A stretch of DNA of 64,000 bases from Symsagittifera roscoffensis. Taxonomy: Eukaryota > Xenacoelomorpha > Acoela > Convolutidae. The stretch is taken from assembly GCF_963678635.1 (NCBI RefSeq), contig NC_087067.1, positions 21,893,547-21,957,546 of the forward strand, read 5' to 3'. Below, piece by piece: positions 42,835-54,295 of the stretch (its first letter is position 1; each line of letters begins with the position of its first letter). The notes beneath the pieces were generated by a model, which did not search any database, had not been told where the DNA came from, and was given only the letters and a program-made list of their open reading frames with translations. The position numbers and the translations under genes are program-made.

Positions 42835-43110
42835 AAAAATGCTTGTCTTACAATTTCCATATATGAAAAAATGCTTGTCTTACAATTTCCATATATGATG
42901 AAATGCTTATCCTACAATTTCCATATCAGACAAAATGTTTATCCTACAATTACCATATATGAAAAAATGTTTATCCTACAATTTCCATATATGAAAAAAT
43001 GCTTATCCTAGAGTTTTTTTTACAATTTTCTGAGTCTATGAAACTGTAGGAATTTATAGCATTTTTTCATATATGGAAATTGTAGGACACGGATTTTTGG
43101 TCAACCCGGG
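42835..43110. repeat. Tandem ~31 bp units of the TACAATTTCCATATATG family
   Basis: Six or so units of the form AATGCTTATCCTACAATTTC-CATATATGAAA, then one unit in inverse orientation and the terminus GGTCAACCCG (43099-43108). This is the right end of the foldback family of 49872-50800. Copy 2 (56549-56768) has fewer units. Confidence 0.7.
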
Positions 43111-43219
43111 AATTTAAGAAATGTGCTCAACCGTTCTCAACTCAAGCATGATTTTTTTCGATGTCTTGACCCAAAGCAAAGTGAGCGACTTTTTTCAATT
43201 GCTCGAGCAAAATAACCAC

Positions 43220-43345
43220 TGGAAAATTTGTAAGTATGTGTATGTATGTATGTATGTATATATGTATGTTTGTATGCATGTTTAAATGTAAGTATGTTTG
43301 TATCTATGTATGCATGTTTGTATGTATGTATGTATGTGTGTATCC
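43220..43345. repeat. (TATG)n-type microsatellite
   Basis: Interrupted TATG/TATGTTTG units. Copy 2 at about 56891-57019 differs in length. The HTYI-repeat minus-strand frames are artefacts of it. Confidence 0.9.
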
Positions 43346-44055
43346 AGCCGACTTGAGTTTTTTCTTCATGAGTGATTTCATTCACACGATGTACAGTCAA
43401 TAGACTTTTCAAATTATTGTTGTTCTTTACACAGTTTGTTTCCTTCTGTTTAACCCAGTACTCTTCAAACAAGATTTCGGTGATCTTGTTGGTTGTTGCA
43501 ACTACCAAATCATTATCGCCATGTAAATTTGGGAGCCTTTTTCTGAAAAAATTTCCTGAACATAAGTCGGCAAAACCGCACTTTTTTTGGCTGAGATGAG
43601 GTGTATTTCAAATTTTAAAGGAAGCAGTCGATTCACCTATCGGGTTAATCTGCACTGTTTTGTTTCCATGATTAGCGTTTGAGACCGTTGCATTTTTCAC
43701 ACGGAGCTTTAGTAAATAGAATGATTTCATATTCTGAACCATAGAGAAATATTTTAAAAACTTTGGTTGCCCACACCACCTGTTACAGTTCCAGTTCAGT
43801 CATCAATGCTTAAGAAAGTAGATTCAAAATCTACGGTATTTCACAACCTTCCCCATTGTTCTACAGTTGCTGTCCGTTATCTATACAACAGTCTTTAAAG
43901 GTGAAGGTCTCTCCATATCAAAATGTTTTTTTTTCTATGATAGTTATATTTTGGTTTTTGAGTTCTGCAAATTATTTGAATGGGATTTTTTTTCTTTAAT
44001 GAACAATAAGATTTACAGATTTGAAATGACAATCATGTTTTGGCTTATATAACCA
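43346..44055 (-). pseudogene. Decayed minus-strand gene-family copy (VVATTNK family), a
   Basis: The minus strand reads GDNDLVVATTNKITEILFEE, then EYWVKQKETNCVKNNNN and SLLTVHRVNEITHEEK (about 43508-43350). The block recurs at 45735-46385 within this unit and at 57040-57690 and 59390-60020 in unit 2. A related but different stretch (VVATTNKINENMFLEYWSKK) lies near 45222-45160. Repeated, charged, coding-like sequence with breaks; no known family recognised. Confidence 0.35.
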
Positions 44056-44069
44056 AACATTAAGCAAAA

Positions 44070-44612
44070 CAAGACTGCTCGTATCAGGGCGAAGCCCTGA
44101 ATGTTCCGACCGCCTTTTAATGTTTATGGAGCAGTAATAACATTTAAGAAATTAAAGGAAATAAAACAAAATGAATTTTTTTTTCTAAAATTTGAATTTT
44201 TTAATGAAAATCATCCGCCCACACGCCATATTAAATACAAAAGGATAGATTTCCTTCCTTGTAACAAATCAATTATGGCAAATAAGGTTCTTTCAACCAA
44301 TTTGGAACGATTTCTAAGACTTATTAACTCTCCGCTTACGCGTTAATAGCGCGAATTATATCGCGCGTTAATTGTCCCAAATTGGTCAAAATGGCAATCT
44401 TTAAACCCTCATAACTTTACGAAAAATGATCACAGGTAAAATATCTTATCAAATTTAAGCTCAGGACAACAATACCTTTCGAATGATATAAAAATATTCC
44501 GTCAAAAATGGCTACTTAAAAAGTCGAAATTTGTCTGAAGAAAAAAAAACCCACCCCGAGCACAAATATTCCGTTACTTTCGTATCGAAATTCGGAACAA
44601 AAAGTCGGAACA
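44070..44612 (-). mobile_element. Helentron-like element, copy D (full length)
   Basis: CAAGACTGCTCG start, hairpin TCAGGGC-GAA-GCCCTGA (44084-44100), TGTTCCGAC at 44102-44110. It ends with ACTTTCG-TAT-CGAAA and TCGGAACA given twice in a row (44592-44612), as if the end was partly duplicated. Duplicated with the unit as 57746-58282. Confidence 0.7.
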
Positions 44613-45330
44613 ATTACGACTGCTTGAATCGACGTGTTGTTCATCGCTTTCAAAATGGGATTAAGTGAGAACTAATCGATGCACAAGAAGACGTATTCGC
44701 TTACGCCCCACACTAGAATCCAATATTTCCTCGACATCTTGATCGAGTTCTTCGTTTGCATCCAAAGTTTCCGGAACTAAAATCTTTTTAAAGAGACGCC
44801 CCGCAATTACGTTCCTACCCACTTTGATTCATTCCGAACTTTTTCTCCCGTGGTAGTAAATCTCTCTGTACAGATGTGACAAAAACATCCCGTATTTCTC
44901 TTGTGAAGCAGGGTAGCATTGTTGAGCTGCGTGTACAACGAGTTCGTTGTCATTAAACAACAATTCGCCCTTTTTGCATCAATCTCAAGGGAATTTTTTG
45001 ATATATACTCCGAATTTGCCTCATTGTTTTCTCAACTCCACAAAATTTTTCATATCTTTCAGAATCCTATCGTCTTTCGTTGATAATTTATAGTTGAAGA
45101 AATTATTTGAACAGTGGTCGTTAAATGAGATGTAACCTACTGACAAAATTAGAAGAACATTCTTTTTACTCCAGTATTCTAAAAACATGTTTTCATTGAT
45201 CTTGTTGGTTGTTGCAACTACGAAGAAGTAATGGTAATGTGAATTTAGGGGTGCTTTTCAGAAACTAAGTCTTAAAATTAAATTGACGAACCGTACTCTT
45301 TCGTGCGTATTGAAATTGGGGAAAATGATC
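44613..45330 (-). pseudogene. Decayed minus-strand gene-family copy, b (unit 1)
   Basis: Equivalent of 58283-58990. The minus strand reads NDNELVVHAAQ and CYPASQEKYG near 44955-44890 and VVATTNKINENMF near 45220, with several stops and frame breaks. The intact C-terminal frame of copy 2 (58633-58331) is broken here. Confidence 0.35.
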
Positions 45331-45734
45331 AATTTCCTTGACTAAAAAAACTATCTCAGACATTTTTTTGTCTGTACAATTGATTGCAATTCCCTACTTC
45401 TCTGCTGAAGCAAAGCAGTAATTTTTTTGAACTTGACCATAGATATTGAACTTGAAGATTGAAAAAGAAAATTTAATAAATTTAGTTAAATGAGTTAAGG
45501 TTCGAATGTAATTTAATTAGAGCTGATGATAAAAAAAACGAAAAAACTGTTTCTAAAAAAACGAAGTAAATAAAATTAGATTTAGAAACATTCGAAAAAT
45601 GTAGTTGCTGGAGCAATTTTTAAGCAATATAGATTAAAGTTTCAAAATCGAACTGCTTCTGTGACGTAATTTAGAAAGTTTGCAAGAAATGATTGTGGGA
45701 GATATATAAGTTTTTCGATATATCCATCCGACCT
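45331..45734. other. Spacer, no gene seen
   Basis: AT-rich spacer between the two related minus-strand blocks. Its equivalent in unit 2 carries a newly formed palindrome (59052-59094). Confidence 0.4.
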
Positions 45735-46420
45735 GAGTTTTTTCTTCATGAGTGATTTTATTCACACGATTTACAGTCAATAGACTTTTCAAATTGTTGT
45801 TTTTTTACACAATTCTTTTCCTTCTTTTTACCCCAGTACTCTGCAAACAAGATTTCGGTGATCTTGTTGGTTGTTGCAACTACCAAATCATCATCGCCAT
45901 GTAAATTTGGGAGCCTTTTTCTGGAAAAATGTCCTGAACATAAGTCGGCAAATCGTACTTTTTTTTGGCTGAGATGAGGTGTATTTCAAATTTTAAAGGA
46001 AGCTGTCGATTCACCTATCGGGTTAATCTGCACTGTTTTGTTTCCATGATTAGCGTTTGAGACCGTTGCATTTTTCACACGGAGCTTTAGTCTATAGAAT
46101 GATTTCATATTCTGAACCATTGAGAAATATTTTAAAAACTTTGGTTGCCCACACCACCTGTTACAGTTCCAGTTCAGTCATCAATTCTTAAGAAAGTAGA
46201 TTCAAAATCTACTGTATTTCACAACCTTCCCGATTGTTCTACAGTTGCTGTCCGTTATGTAAACAACAGTCTTTAAAGGTGAAGGTCTCTCCATATCAAA
46301 ATGTTTTTTTTTCTATGATAATTACATTTTGGTTTTTCAGTTCTACAAATGCTTTGAACGGGACTTTTTTCTTTAATGAACAATAAGATTTACAGAATTC
46401 AAAACAATGACAACATGAAA
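45735..46420 (-). pseudogene. Second internal copy of the 43346-44055 block
   Basis: Runs from CATCCGACCTGAGTTTTTTC through CAATAAGATTTACAGA parallel to 43340-44025, about 2.4 kb away, with substitutions and small indels. Lacks the TATG microsatellite. Corresponds to 59385-60060 in unit 2. Confidence 0.5.
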
Positions 46421-48865
46421 GCTTTTCAAATACTCCTGGTGGTATTTAAAAAAAGAAACGCTGGTAAAACTCAGTAAAGTCTAGACGAATTATCGGTTTT
46501 TTGAGGTTTTCTCTGAAATGTGCACTAATAATTTTTTGTTGAAAATTAAAAGCTGTACCGTTTTCTTCCCAATGTTTTTGCAAAAAAAAATCTTATCTAA
46601 CTGCGCAATATTCTCCCATTGTTTTCCTCTATCATTACTTGGTACTGAGTTGACAACTGCAAAAAAATATTCGAGAGTTTTGGCAGTTTAAGGACCTAAT
46701 AAGCCGGATCCAATCAAAAAGAATTGAACGAAAATCTTCGAAAATTTGTACATAAAAACAATTATGCATCTTTGCAGCTTCTTTTAGCTGAACCAGATAA
46801 AAAGTTTGTTTAAAAAGAAAAAATAGTTTTTGTTTGTGCCGTTCTTTGAAATATCTTACTCGCCTCTTACTCGCATCTTTTTATTGCTCCAAAAAGAGGT
46901 CTCCTTTTGTTTTAAAATGATTATTGTCAAACCTGAAGTGATATTTTGGATTTGCAAAACTCCCTGTTTTTGTTTCTTGGAGAATTAGATATGAATTTAA
47001 ACAAAATACAAACTGCATGAAAATAACGAAGAATAATCCCAAAAACGAGCCCATTGTCGGAGCCTAAGACTTGAGAACACTTAATCATTTTAACGAATAA
47101 TCTGAAATTGTCAGTTGAGTGTTTGATAATCTTTCTCCTAAGACAATCAGCTTTGTTACTTTCTCCAAAGGAAATTAGAAAAATTTTCATTCCTAAGTTA
47201 TTTTAACTAAATTTTGGATAAAGCAACATCTCAGCTGCATCCTGTAACGAAGTGAAGTCAAAAATTAGAGTATGATGCTTTTGAAAGTGTTTCATAGGGA
47301 GAACCAGAAAACCTTCGTTAAATTGCATTGCTTTTTTCGTCTGTCAAAGATTGATTTTTTCGTCTGTTTTTTCTCTATAACGGTAATGAGCAGTTCAATC
47401 TAACAGATTGCATTAGGTGGTTAGGTTCAGCTATTTAAAAAAATCAGTAGGCAGCGAGCAACCAACAATTTTTAGCCTATCGTTTCGGTCATGTATAAAA
47501 TGGGTATAGCCCGAAAGAGTTAAATTTGAACGTTGGTGTATGCTAGTTACCGTTTTTCACAAATATGTCGATGGCAAGCTTCTCATAAAATGAAAGTCAT
47601 TTTCTTGTTCCTAAAGAAGTTACTCTTTCAAGGAACTGATCCATATCAAATTTTTTCAGACATTCTTTAAATTGAATTCAAGACAAGCAAGAAACCCTTT
47701 GATACTCACTGATGACAAGTTAAGGTAGTTCAAAATTTGTACTTTACACGGATAGTATCAAATGGCGTAAATTAATGTATTTTTAAAACATACAACACAA
47801 TTTGAGAATAGATAAGGTTGTAGATTGCTTACATGATTGAAGTAAGGACCTGGATCCTCATCTGAGTCAGCTTCTGTTTTCTCCCTCCTTGTGCTCTATT
47901 TTTTCTTTTTTGAAAGCGTCAAACAAATTTCTAATGAACAATCAATGAGGAAACACGATCCATCTCATATTGAAAATCAAGACTGCTTTCATCTAGAAAA
48001 ATTAGTGGGAAATGTTTAAAGGTGGAATGATACAATTGTTTCCAAAACTGAGGTTTCATCAAAAGTCTCCCGAGAAAAAATTGTAAAAGCCCCGCACCGA
48101 AAATGAATAATCGGTTTTAGATTCATTATGTTTTGTCAGAAATGTCATTGCGAGAGCGAGTAGCTTTTGAAAAAATTTTTCAGAGATATGGATCTCATAC
48201 TATTAGCTTTACACTTGGGTTTCTTTTTCCACCTCCCAATTGATTTCGAACTGTTTTCCTTCCAATTTTTTGCGTGTTTTATTTGTTTTGTGATTGCATC
48301 TATATAAGCGAAATAGGCCACTGAGCAAGAGAAGCAAAGATAGCATGGGGAAAACAAGCAGACAAAAGTTTGATGACATTAGAATAAAATACTAGCGAAG
48401 GGCGCTTACTGATTGGAACTGGTTGATTTTACTTAGTAGTGAAAAAACTCTGACAAATTCTCGATGCGTAGAGGTTCGTCCCAAAATTTTGTCATATTCT
48501 CTTTTTCATTCACTTTGCGAGGTTAAAGCTACCAATCCTTAGGATATATTGCAAGTAGGTGAAAAGGTTTTGAACTTCGCTAAAGTCGGCATTTGTTTCG
48601 CAGATTTCGTCTATACAGAAGTTTTTGCGGAACAGATACTTGCATATATATCCTCTCTAGCTTGAATTTGATGGTGTACTTGTGCTCGCAAAACTACCGC
48701 AAGAAAATTACTGAGCAGGACGGGTCCACTCAATTGTATGACGTTGAGGCAAAAGCTTTTGTATTTTGTTTTTGGGTTGAGAGGTCAGTTTTGTTCATAT
48801 TTTATGTTTCATTGGTTGAGAAGGCACCAATGACATTTCTTCTTTATAAAACGGAAGTTCAATCT
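46421..48865. other. Duplicated region without a recognised gene
   Basis: Nearly identical to 60061-62518. Open frames at 46927-47190 (-), 48145-48357 (-) and 48593-48883 (+) are the same in both copies, but that reflects recent copying, not selection. None shows a domain. Confidence 0.4.
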
Positions 48866-49200
48866 TCAATGGTTCATCCATAGGCTGTAGCAATTAATCG
48901 AGTCGAGAGGCCGTGTCAGTTCCTTTGATAAGTGACGCTGTCGCGATAGAATCAATGTTTTCTGTTCCGAGGAGAAGTGAAACATGATTGTAATCAAAGC
49001 AAGCAAAGGTAAAGTCGCGAAATTGATCGTTTGCTTGGCAGACGCTGTTGAGTGTTTTTGGTTGAACATTTTCAACTTTCAGCTGTGCATGTCCTCTCAA
49101 TGTGGGCTTCTTCATTGATGGTTCCAAAAAAGATGAACAGTCAACTCGATTTTTTTCTACGTCAACGATATTCAGTATCTTGTTTTGACTAGTTTTTTTT
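48866..49200 (-). pseudogene. Coding-like minus-strand stretch, possible BEL/Pao pol fragment (copy 1)
   Basis: Open minus-strand frame from about 49200 to 48894 (NILNIVDVEKNRVDCSSF-like start, then KKPTLRGHAQLKVENV, and FACFDYNHVSLLLGTENID), ending TAA/TAG near 48894. The VSLLLGTENID end resembles the [VI]-x-LLIG-[AT]-[DE] motif after the protease region of BEL/Pao elements, but the DSG site itself is not seen. Same sequence at 62547-62850. Confidence 0.25.
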
Positions 49201-49871
49201 TCATTTTCCGGCTATTTATAGTAACTTTCAGGTGTCTGTGTTTGAGAAAAGTCTAAGAGACAGGCTTCCTGCGCATGTTTCTCTGTTTGTTCATTTGTGA
49301 TATTTGAAAGGAACGGCATTGCTATCCATTGAACTAATTTCTGCCGAATCTTTGATATTGAATGGTTTTTTGGATACCTTTGAGATCTAACCAAGTTTAT
49401 CGGCTCCTCAGCCTTCCCACCTTCATGTATATTTGTATATGGTTTTTTGTTTAACTTTTCCAAATTTAATTTAAAATGCAGACTATTACAATAGGCCATG
49501 TTTAAGTTTGTTGTAATTATTTAATCTTTTCAGCCCCTCGTTATACCCTAAAACTGATAAATATCTGAGGATTTCTTTCCTAAAAAGATTTTCAACTTGA
49601 TAAGAATTGGTTCAAAAGTTTCAAACTTAGCACTTCTGAGATCCTCATCAAGCTATCTTTACGTTAATATCTAAAACTTTTGAGTCAAGGATCCTGATCA
49701 GCTGGCTATTTTTACTGTCCTCCTAACTTTCAAATGTTCTTTTTTGTTGTTTGCAAGTAATTCTGGCTAAATGCGTAGATTTAAAATGAAAATTATGAAT
49801 ATCATTTGATCACAATTGTTACTTTTTTCACCATGCTAAGTTTTCTTGCATAATGAAAATTTAAAACTACT

Positions 49872-50800
49872 CGGGTTGACCTCCATACACCGAAATTGTT
49901 TATCATAAAATTCCATACAACAAAAATCATTATCTTCAAAAGTGTGCAGAAAATGCTTGTCATACACTTTTCATACATTTTCGAAAATAATAGAAAAAAA
50001 AATTAAAACAATTCTGCGGCTTTTTGAGAACAGTTGAACAGAGTGGTGACAAAAAAAAACTGATTTGAATTTTTTTGAAAAAAGTGCTTACCATACAATT
50101 TCCATATACGACACAAAAATTTTCCAGCAGTAATTTTGAAAACATGCCCCATAAAAAAAATTTTTTCAACCAAAAATTTAATATGTACGCAAACAAGCAC
50201 TTTCCGAAAAAAATTTTGCGTGCAAAATTTATTTTTTGTGTGCATAACGTAGTCCTGGATACGATAATATTGGCTTTTTTCTTTTCACTTAAATTATTTT
50301 TTCAAAAACACTGAAAACTCCTATTTCTTTTGTATGGCGTGTTTTTGTATGCCTTGACCAATGTCTGATAATTTGAAAATTCAAAAATTTAAAATAATCA
50401 TCATTGAACAATTTTGCAAAAAATTAAAAGTTTATTGTTTTTGTTATATATTTTGTGAAAGACAGCTCGATTTGTGAAAGACAGCTTGTGAAATTCAGGA
50501 TGTTTTTCATGCATTGTAAATGCAAGAACGTCCAACTTTTGATGCTTTGAGTAAACAAGGTCTTTGTCACTTGTGCTCGGTTGCAAACACAACCGAAAAT
50601 TTGTCAGAAAAAAAATGTAGCAACAAAAAACAACTTTTTGGTTTATGAAGAAAACCCCTATCATACAATTTCCATTTATGGGAAAATGTTTATTGTAGAG
50701 ATTTCACGCAATTTTCTGTACGTATGGAATTGTATGGAATTGTATGAAAAGAAATTTCCCATTTATGAGAATTGTATGATAAGCATTTTTGGTCAACCCG
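49872..50800. mobile_element. Foldback-type element with CGGGTTGACC/GGTCAACCCG ends
   Basis: 10 bp perfect terminal inverted repeats (49872-49881; 50791-50800). Subterminal units of GCTTATCATACAATTTCCAT type lie in both orientations near both ends. About 929 bp; no transposase. Related fragments lie at 33107-33560, 42835-43110, 53695-53725 and 56549-56768. Right next to the end, ATAAGCATTTTTGG is repeated. Unit 2 holds the same element from 63526, cut by the window end. Confidence 0.65.
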
Positions 50801-51399
50801 ATAAGCATTTTTGGTAAGTTGAAAAAAGCCCTGAATTTGTACATTTATTACCTGGGGTTTCTACATGAAGCAGTTTCAATAGCAAGTGTTCTATATTCCA
50901 CTCCTCATTTCCACATTTCGCACCACAAAGGAGTTTAATCAAAACGACTCTTCGGACGTAACGGCCACCTTTTGGCATGTAATAAAGCATTTCAAGTCAA
51001 ATCCAGTTTTTTCTAATTACCGTTTGGTTGCGTTAGAAAAATCAACGATCTTTGCAAAGTCGAAGAAAAACATTTGTTTTCTTCTACGCTCTTTTAACCC
51101 GAAACTTTTTAATTGAAAATTTTAACGTCGAACTTTTTCGAAAACTAAATTCAATGAGAAGAATAGTACAAAAAATTTAGAATCTTCTGCCCAAAAAATT
51201 CATACCTATAGACCTCAAAAACTATATCGAGCCTATGATCGTCAAATTTTTTTATCGATTCTTGCCCTGAAGTGTGAATGGGAGGCTCAACATCCCAAAT
51301 CGAAAACTATTGTCATTGATGAAGATACCTGTATCTTTAGATAAATGAACGTAAGTTTTGCAAAAACAAGAGGCTAAGTTTCAAATTTACTGAAAACCA
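50801..51399. other. Spacer, no gene seen
   Basis: Two short minus/plus frames overlap around 50890-51116 without domains. Nothing supported. Confidence 0.4.
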
Positions 51400-51716
51400 T
51401 TTTCGGTCGACCAACCCTTAAATTTTTCTGAAACCGCTTTCGACGCCAATATTTACTAATTTTTGAGGTAAAAGGGCGCCAAAAAAATGCATTTTTTGGT
51501 CAAAAATCTTAAAAAATTGTCCAAAAACGGCTTTTTTTTTGTTTTTTTTTCCAAAAATTTGCCTGCGACGCAGAAAATTTTGTCAAAATAGGGTCTTTAT
51601 AGTGTTCTGGGAGCGCTCGGAAAATCAGTTGGGTCGACTAAAAATGGACGACAAATTTTTGAAAACTTAAAAATCCGCCCCCTCGCGAAAAAATCCTAGA
51701 TCCGCCCCTGATTATA
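51400..51716. repeat. Dispersed repeat ending ATCCGCCCCTG
   Basis: Blocks TTAAATTTTTCTGAAACCGC, GGCGCCAAAA, TTTTTTGGTCAAAAATC and the end CGCCCCTGA are shared, in part and with divergence, with 53990-54295. Family not recognised; probably an old transposon. Confidence 0.4.
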
Positions 51717-52656
51717 AACCAATTTAAATCGATTATTTAGATTTTCATAGAGCCGGCCGATACAATGACAATGTAATTGATTATTTTCCATATATAATGG
51801 TTGCATCAATTATTATGAAAGCATTCATGCTTTTACTTAATTTCAAACCACCCCTTCTTTGTCAATAAATAACTCTGTAAATTCGATAGTTCGCGCTTAA
51901 AATGCAGTTTTTTTGGTAGTGGAGGAAAGGGAGAACGGGCCCGCCAACCGACCAATTTTAACTTATGAACTGGGTATGGGCTGACTGGATACTTAGAGGG
52001 GAAAAGAGCCAATTTAAATGGAAAAAATTGGAAACTGACTTTTTTTTCAAACAGATATTAACTCAGCATTTAGCTGTTTAACAGGCCCCTTTTACTTTTT
52101 CCGAGGTTCGATTTAGAAAAACCAGTTGAAAAAAAAACGATTGGTATTCTAAACTGTAATAAAATGTGTCGGCGTGAGCAATCGAACAGATTATGAGTCA
52201 TTTCAATTTGCGATGTGAACAATTTTTAAATAACATTGATTCACGATGGGATGGGAAACTGAAAAAAAAACAGCTTTTAGGATTTCTCCACTTTTTTATA
52301 TTATTTTTCATCTCAGCCATTAGAGTGGACGCCATTTTTCTCTGGTTTTTGGTGGGCCGTGACAGTAGACAAGCCGAGATTTTATTAATTTTATTAGGTG
52401 TTGTGCCGATCATGAATTGAAGAAATTCTGAATTGTAAAAAAGCGGCATATCACGAAGAAGTTTGAGACAACCTTAAGAGCATTTCAATTTAGTTGTACC
52501 CAAAACCTCATTTTTTAGCATCAAAACAAGTGTTTTGAGATTTTGAAATGTATAATCTCTAAAAGCTGCGATAACTGCAAAAAAACTACAACTCAGAATT
52601 CTATAGACTGATTCGAAAAAGCTTCAAAGATTTTATATATTAAATTTGTTAGTCGA
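51717..52656. other. Downstream flank of the membrane-protein gene, no further gene seen
   Basis: Presumably contains the 3' UTR of the minus-strand gene. Overlapping frames on both strands at 52193-52449 have no support. Confidence 0.4.
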
Positions 52657-53604
52657 TTACTGTATTATTTCCAGACCGCTAGTCACCATTTTACTCGAGT
52701 AGGATTTCTTGGTAATCCGAATGGACTCGGAACTCTCCTGTTCGCTCTCAATTCTCACTTCGGTTCTTTGCTGCTGCTCACTTATAGTCACTCGGCAATC
52801 TTTCTCGGCATTTCGACGTTCCATTGCGTCGCCGACGAAGAACGCAAGAAGCCAAATTCCAAACATCGCGAACAAAAACGCAACCCACATCATACTGCGT
52901 GCAGTTTGAAAGGTTAAATGCAATATTATGGAATCACTTTTGAACACTTACAAAAAATAATTGAAATCCCGCTAAACTATCTTTGATTGAAATTCAAATA
53001 CGAAAATTGTCAATAGTTCCAATCAGGAAGGTAAAGGGATCTCTATTTCGTAGAATCTTTTAATGACTTAACCCACTTTACCAGCTAAAGAATTCGCATT
53101 GGCACTCGGCCAAATCAATTTGGTTTCTGTTTTGTTCCAAAAGAGTTCGAGATACCAAAGCTCCAGTAGTCATTTTGTCGTCTAATGATTTTTTCACAAA
53201 TTAATTCAACGCCAAAAGTATTACAAGAACGTTTTTTCTCCTTTTCAAACATGATTTTATGCCAATTTTGATTTGATTTTTTATCAAATTGTGTTATTAT
53301 GGAAGGAGTTTGAATTAAATGGTTTGCAGAAAAAGACTTGTATGAAGAGACGACATGTAACCTATGAGAATATGCGGGCTCACAATTGATTGAGTCGGGC
53401 CTCGTATAACGGATAAACAGCGAGTATAAAATACACGAGGTCAGCAGCATGAAAAGATGAAGAATAAAGAGGGGCATAGTCAGTTTGTGTTTGTCCCATT
53501 GTTTCACGAAGCAGATCCCCAACCAGATGATCAGAATTAGACCTTCGGCGCCTGTGAGCAGAATGCAAGCACGCGTCGACACATTAGTAACCAGTTCAGC
53601 GTTG
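52657..53604 (-). CDS. Multi-pass membrane protein, three 3'-terminal exons
   Basis: Minus-strand gene pieced together from splice sites that keep phase. Exon a, 53604-53362 (acceptor CAG before CAACG; donor ATAG|GTTACA). Exon b, 53126-53082 (acceptor ACAG|AAACC; donor CTG|GTAAAG). Exon c, 52894-52657 (acceptor GCAG|TATGATG; stop at 52657-52659). The protein has three visible membrane helices: ILLTGAEGLILIIWLGICFV, LTMPLFILHLFMLLTSCILY and MMWVAFLFAMFGIWLLAFF. The second loop has a Cys pair (ECQCEFF), and the cytosolic tail is Glu/Gln/Ser-rich and charged. At least one upstream exon, probably coding a further helix, is missing or lies to the right. A four-helix protein is likely, but I cannot name the family. 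Confidence 0.7.
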
Positions 53605-53730
53605 CTGTTCAACGAAATTACATAACTTTTTATACATTTATGTCAAAATATGTTTAAAATTTAAAGTATCGCAGGTTTCCGAGTCGTCTTCCATAGAAAA
53701 TATGCTTTTCATACAGTTCCATAGTATAAA

Positions 53731-53965
53731 CAAGACTGCTCGTGTCAGGGCTAAGCCCTGAATGTTCCTACTGCCTTTTAAGGTCTATGGAGCTGTAATA
53801 TCATGAAAAATTCAAGTGTAATAAAATGATTTTTTTTTTATTTGAGATTTTTTGTGAAAATCCTCACCCGAAAATCATCATCCATGTTATAACAGCTCAA
53901 ATAACCTGAAAAGGCAGTCGGAACAATCAGGGCTTCACCCTGATACCCTGATACGAGCTGTCTTG
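53731..53965. mobile_element. Helentron-like double 3'-end element (palindromic, 235 bp)
   Basis: Two copies of the hairpin-bearing family 3' end face each other: CAAGACTGCTCGTGTCAGGG-CTA-AGCCCTGAATGTTCC at left, and CTGCC..AAAGGCAGTCGGAACAATCAGGG-CTTCACCCTGATACC...CGAGCTGTCTTG at right. No 5' end is present. Confidence 0.6.
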
Positions 53966-53989
53966 TTTTTTAATCCAAATTGAATCGAG

Positions 53990-54295
53990 GCGAACTAATT
54001 TTTTTAGGTCGACCAAATTGATTTTCCAAGCTCTCCTAAAGCACTAAAAAGACCGTTTTGGTCGAAATTTCTTCTTTGCCGCAGGCAAAATTTTTGAAAA
54101 ACAGGCTAAATTTGGTACTTTTTGGAAAATTTTGATTAAAAAAATCGCGTTTTTTCGGCGCGCGCTGCCCACTCAAAATTAGTATATATTGGCGCCAAAG
54201 GCGCCTTTAGAAAAATTTTAGGATCGGTCGGCCAAAAATCTATTTCTTAAAAATTACCAAAGGCCCCCCCCCCCCCGTAAATCCGCCCCTGACGT
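53990..54295. repeat. Second copy of the dispersed repeat ending ATCCGCCCCTG
   Basis: See 51400-51716. Contains GGCGCCAAAGGCGCC (palindromic) at about 54192 and a C15 run before GTAAATCCGCCCCTGAC. Confidence 0.4.

Noticed and set aside
46927..47190. Conserved 87-codon minus-strand gene (identical at 60579-60842)
   Set aside because: Identity comes from the recent duplication, not from selection. No domain or splice support.
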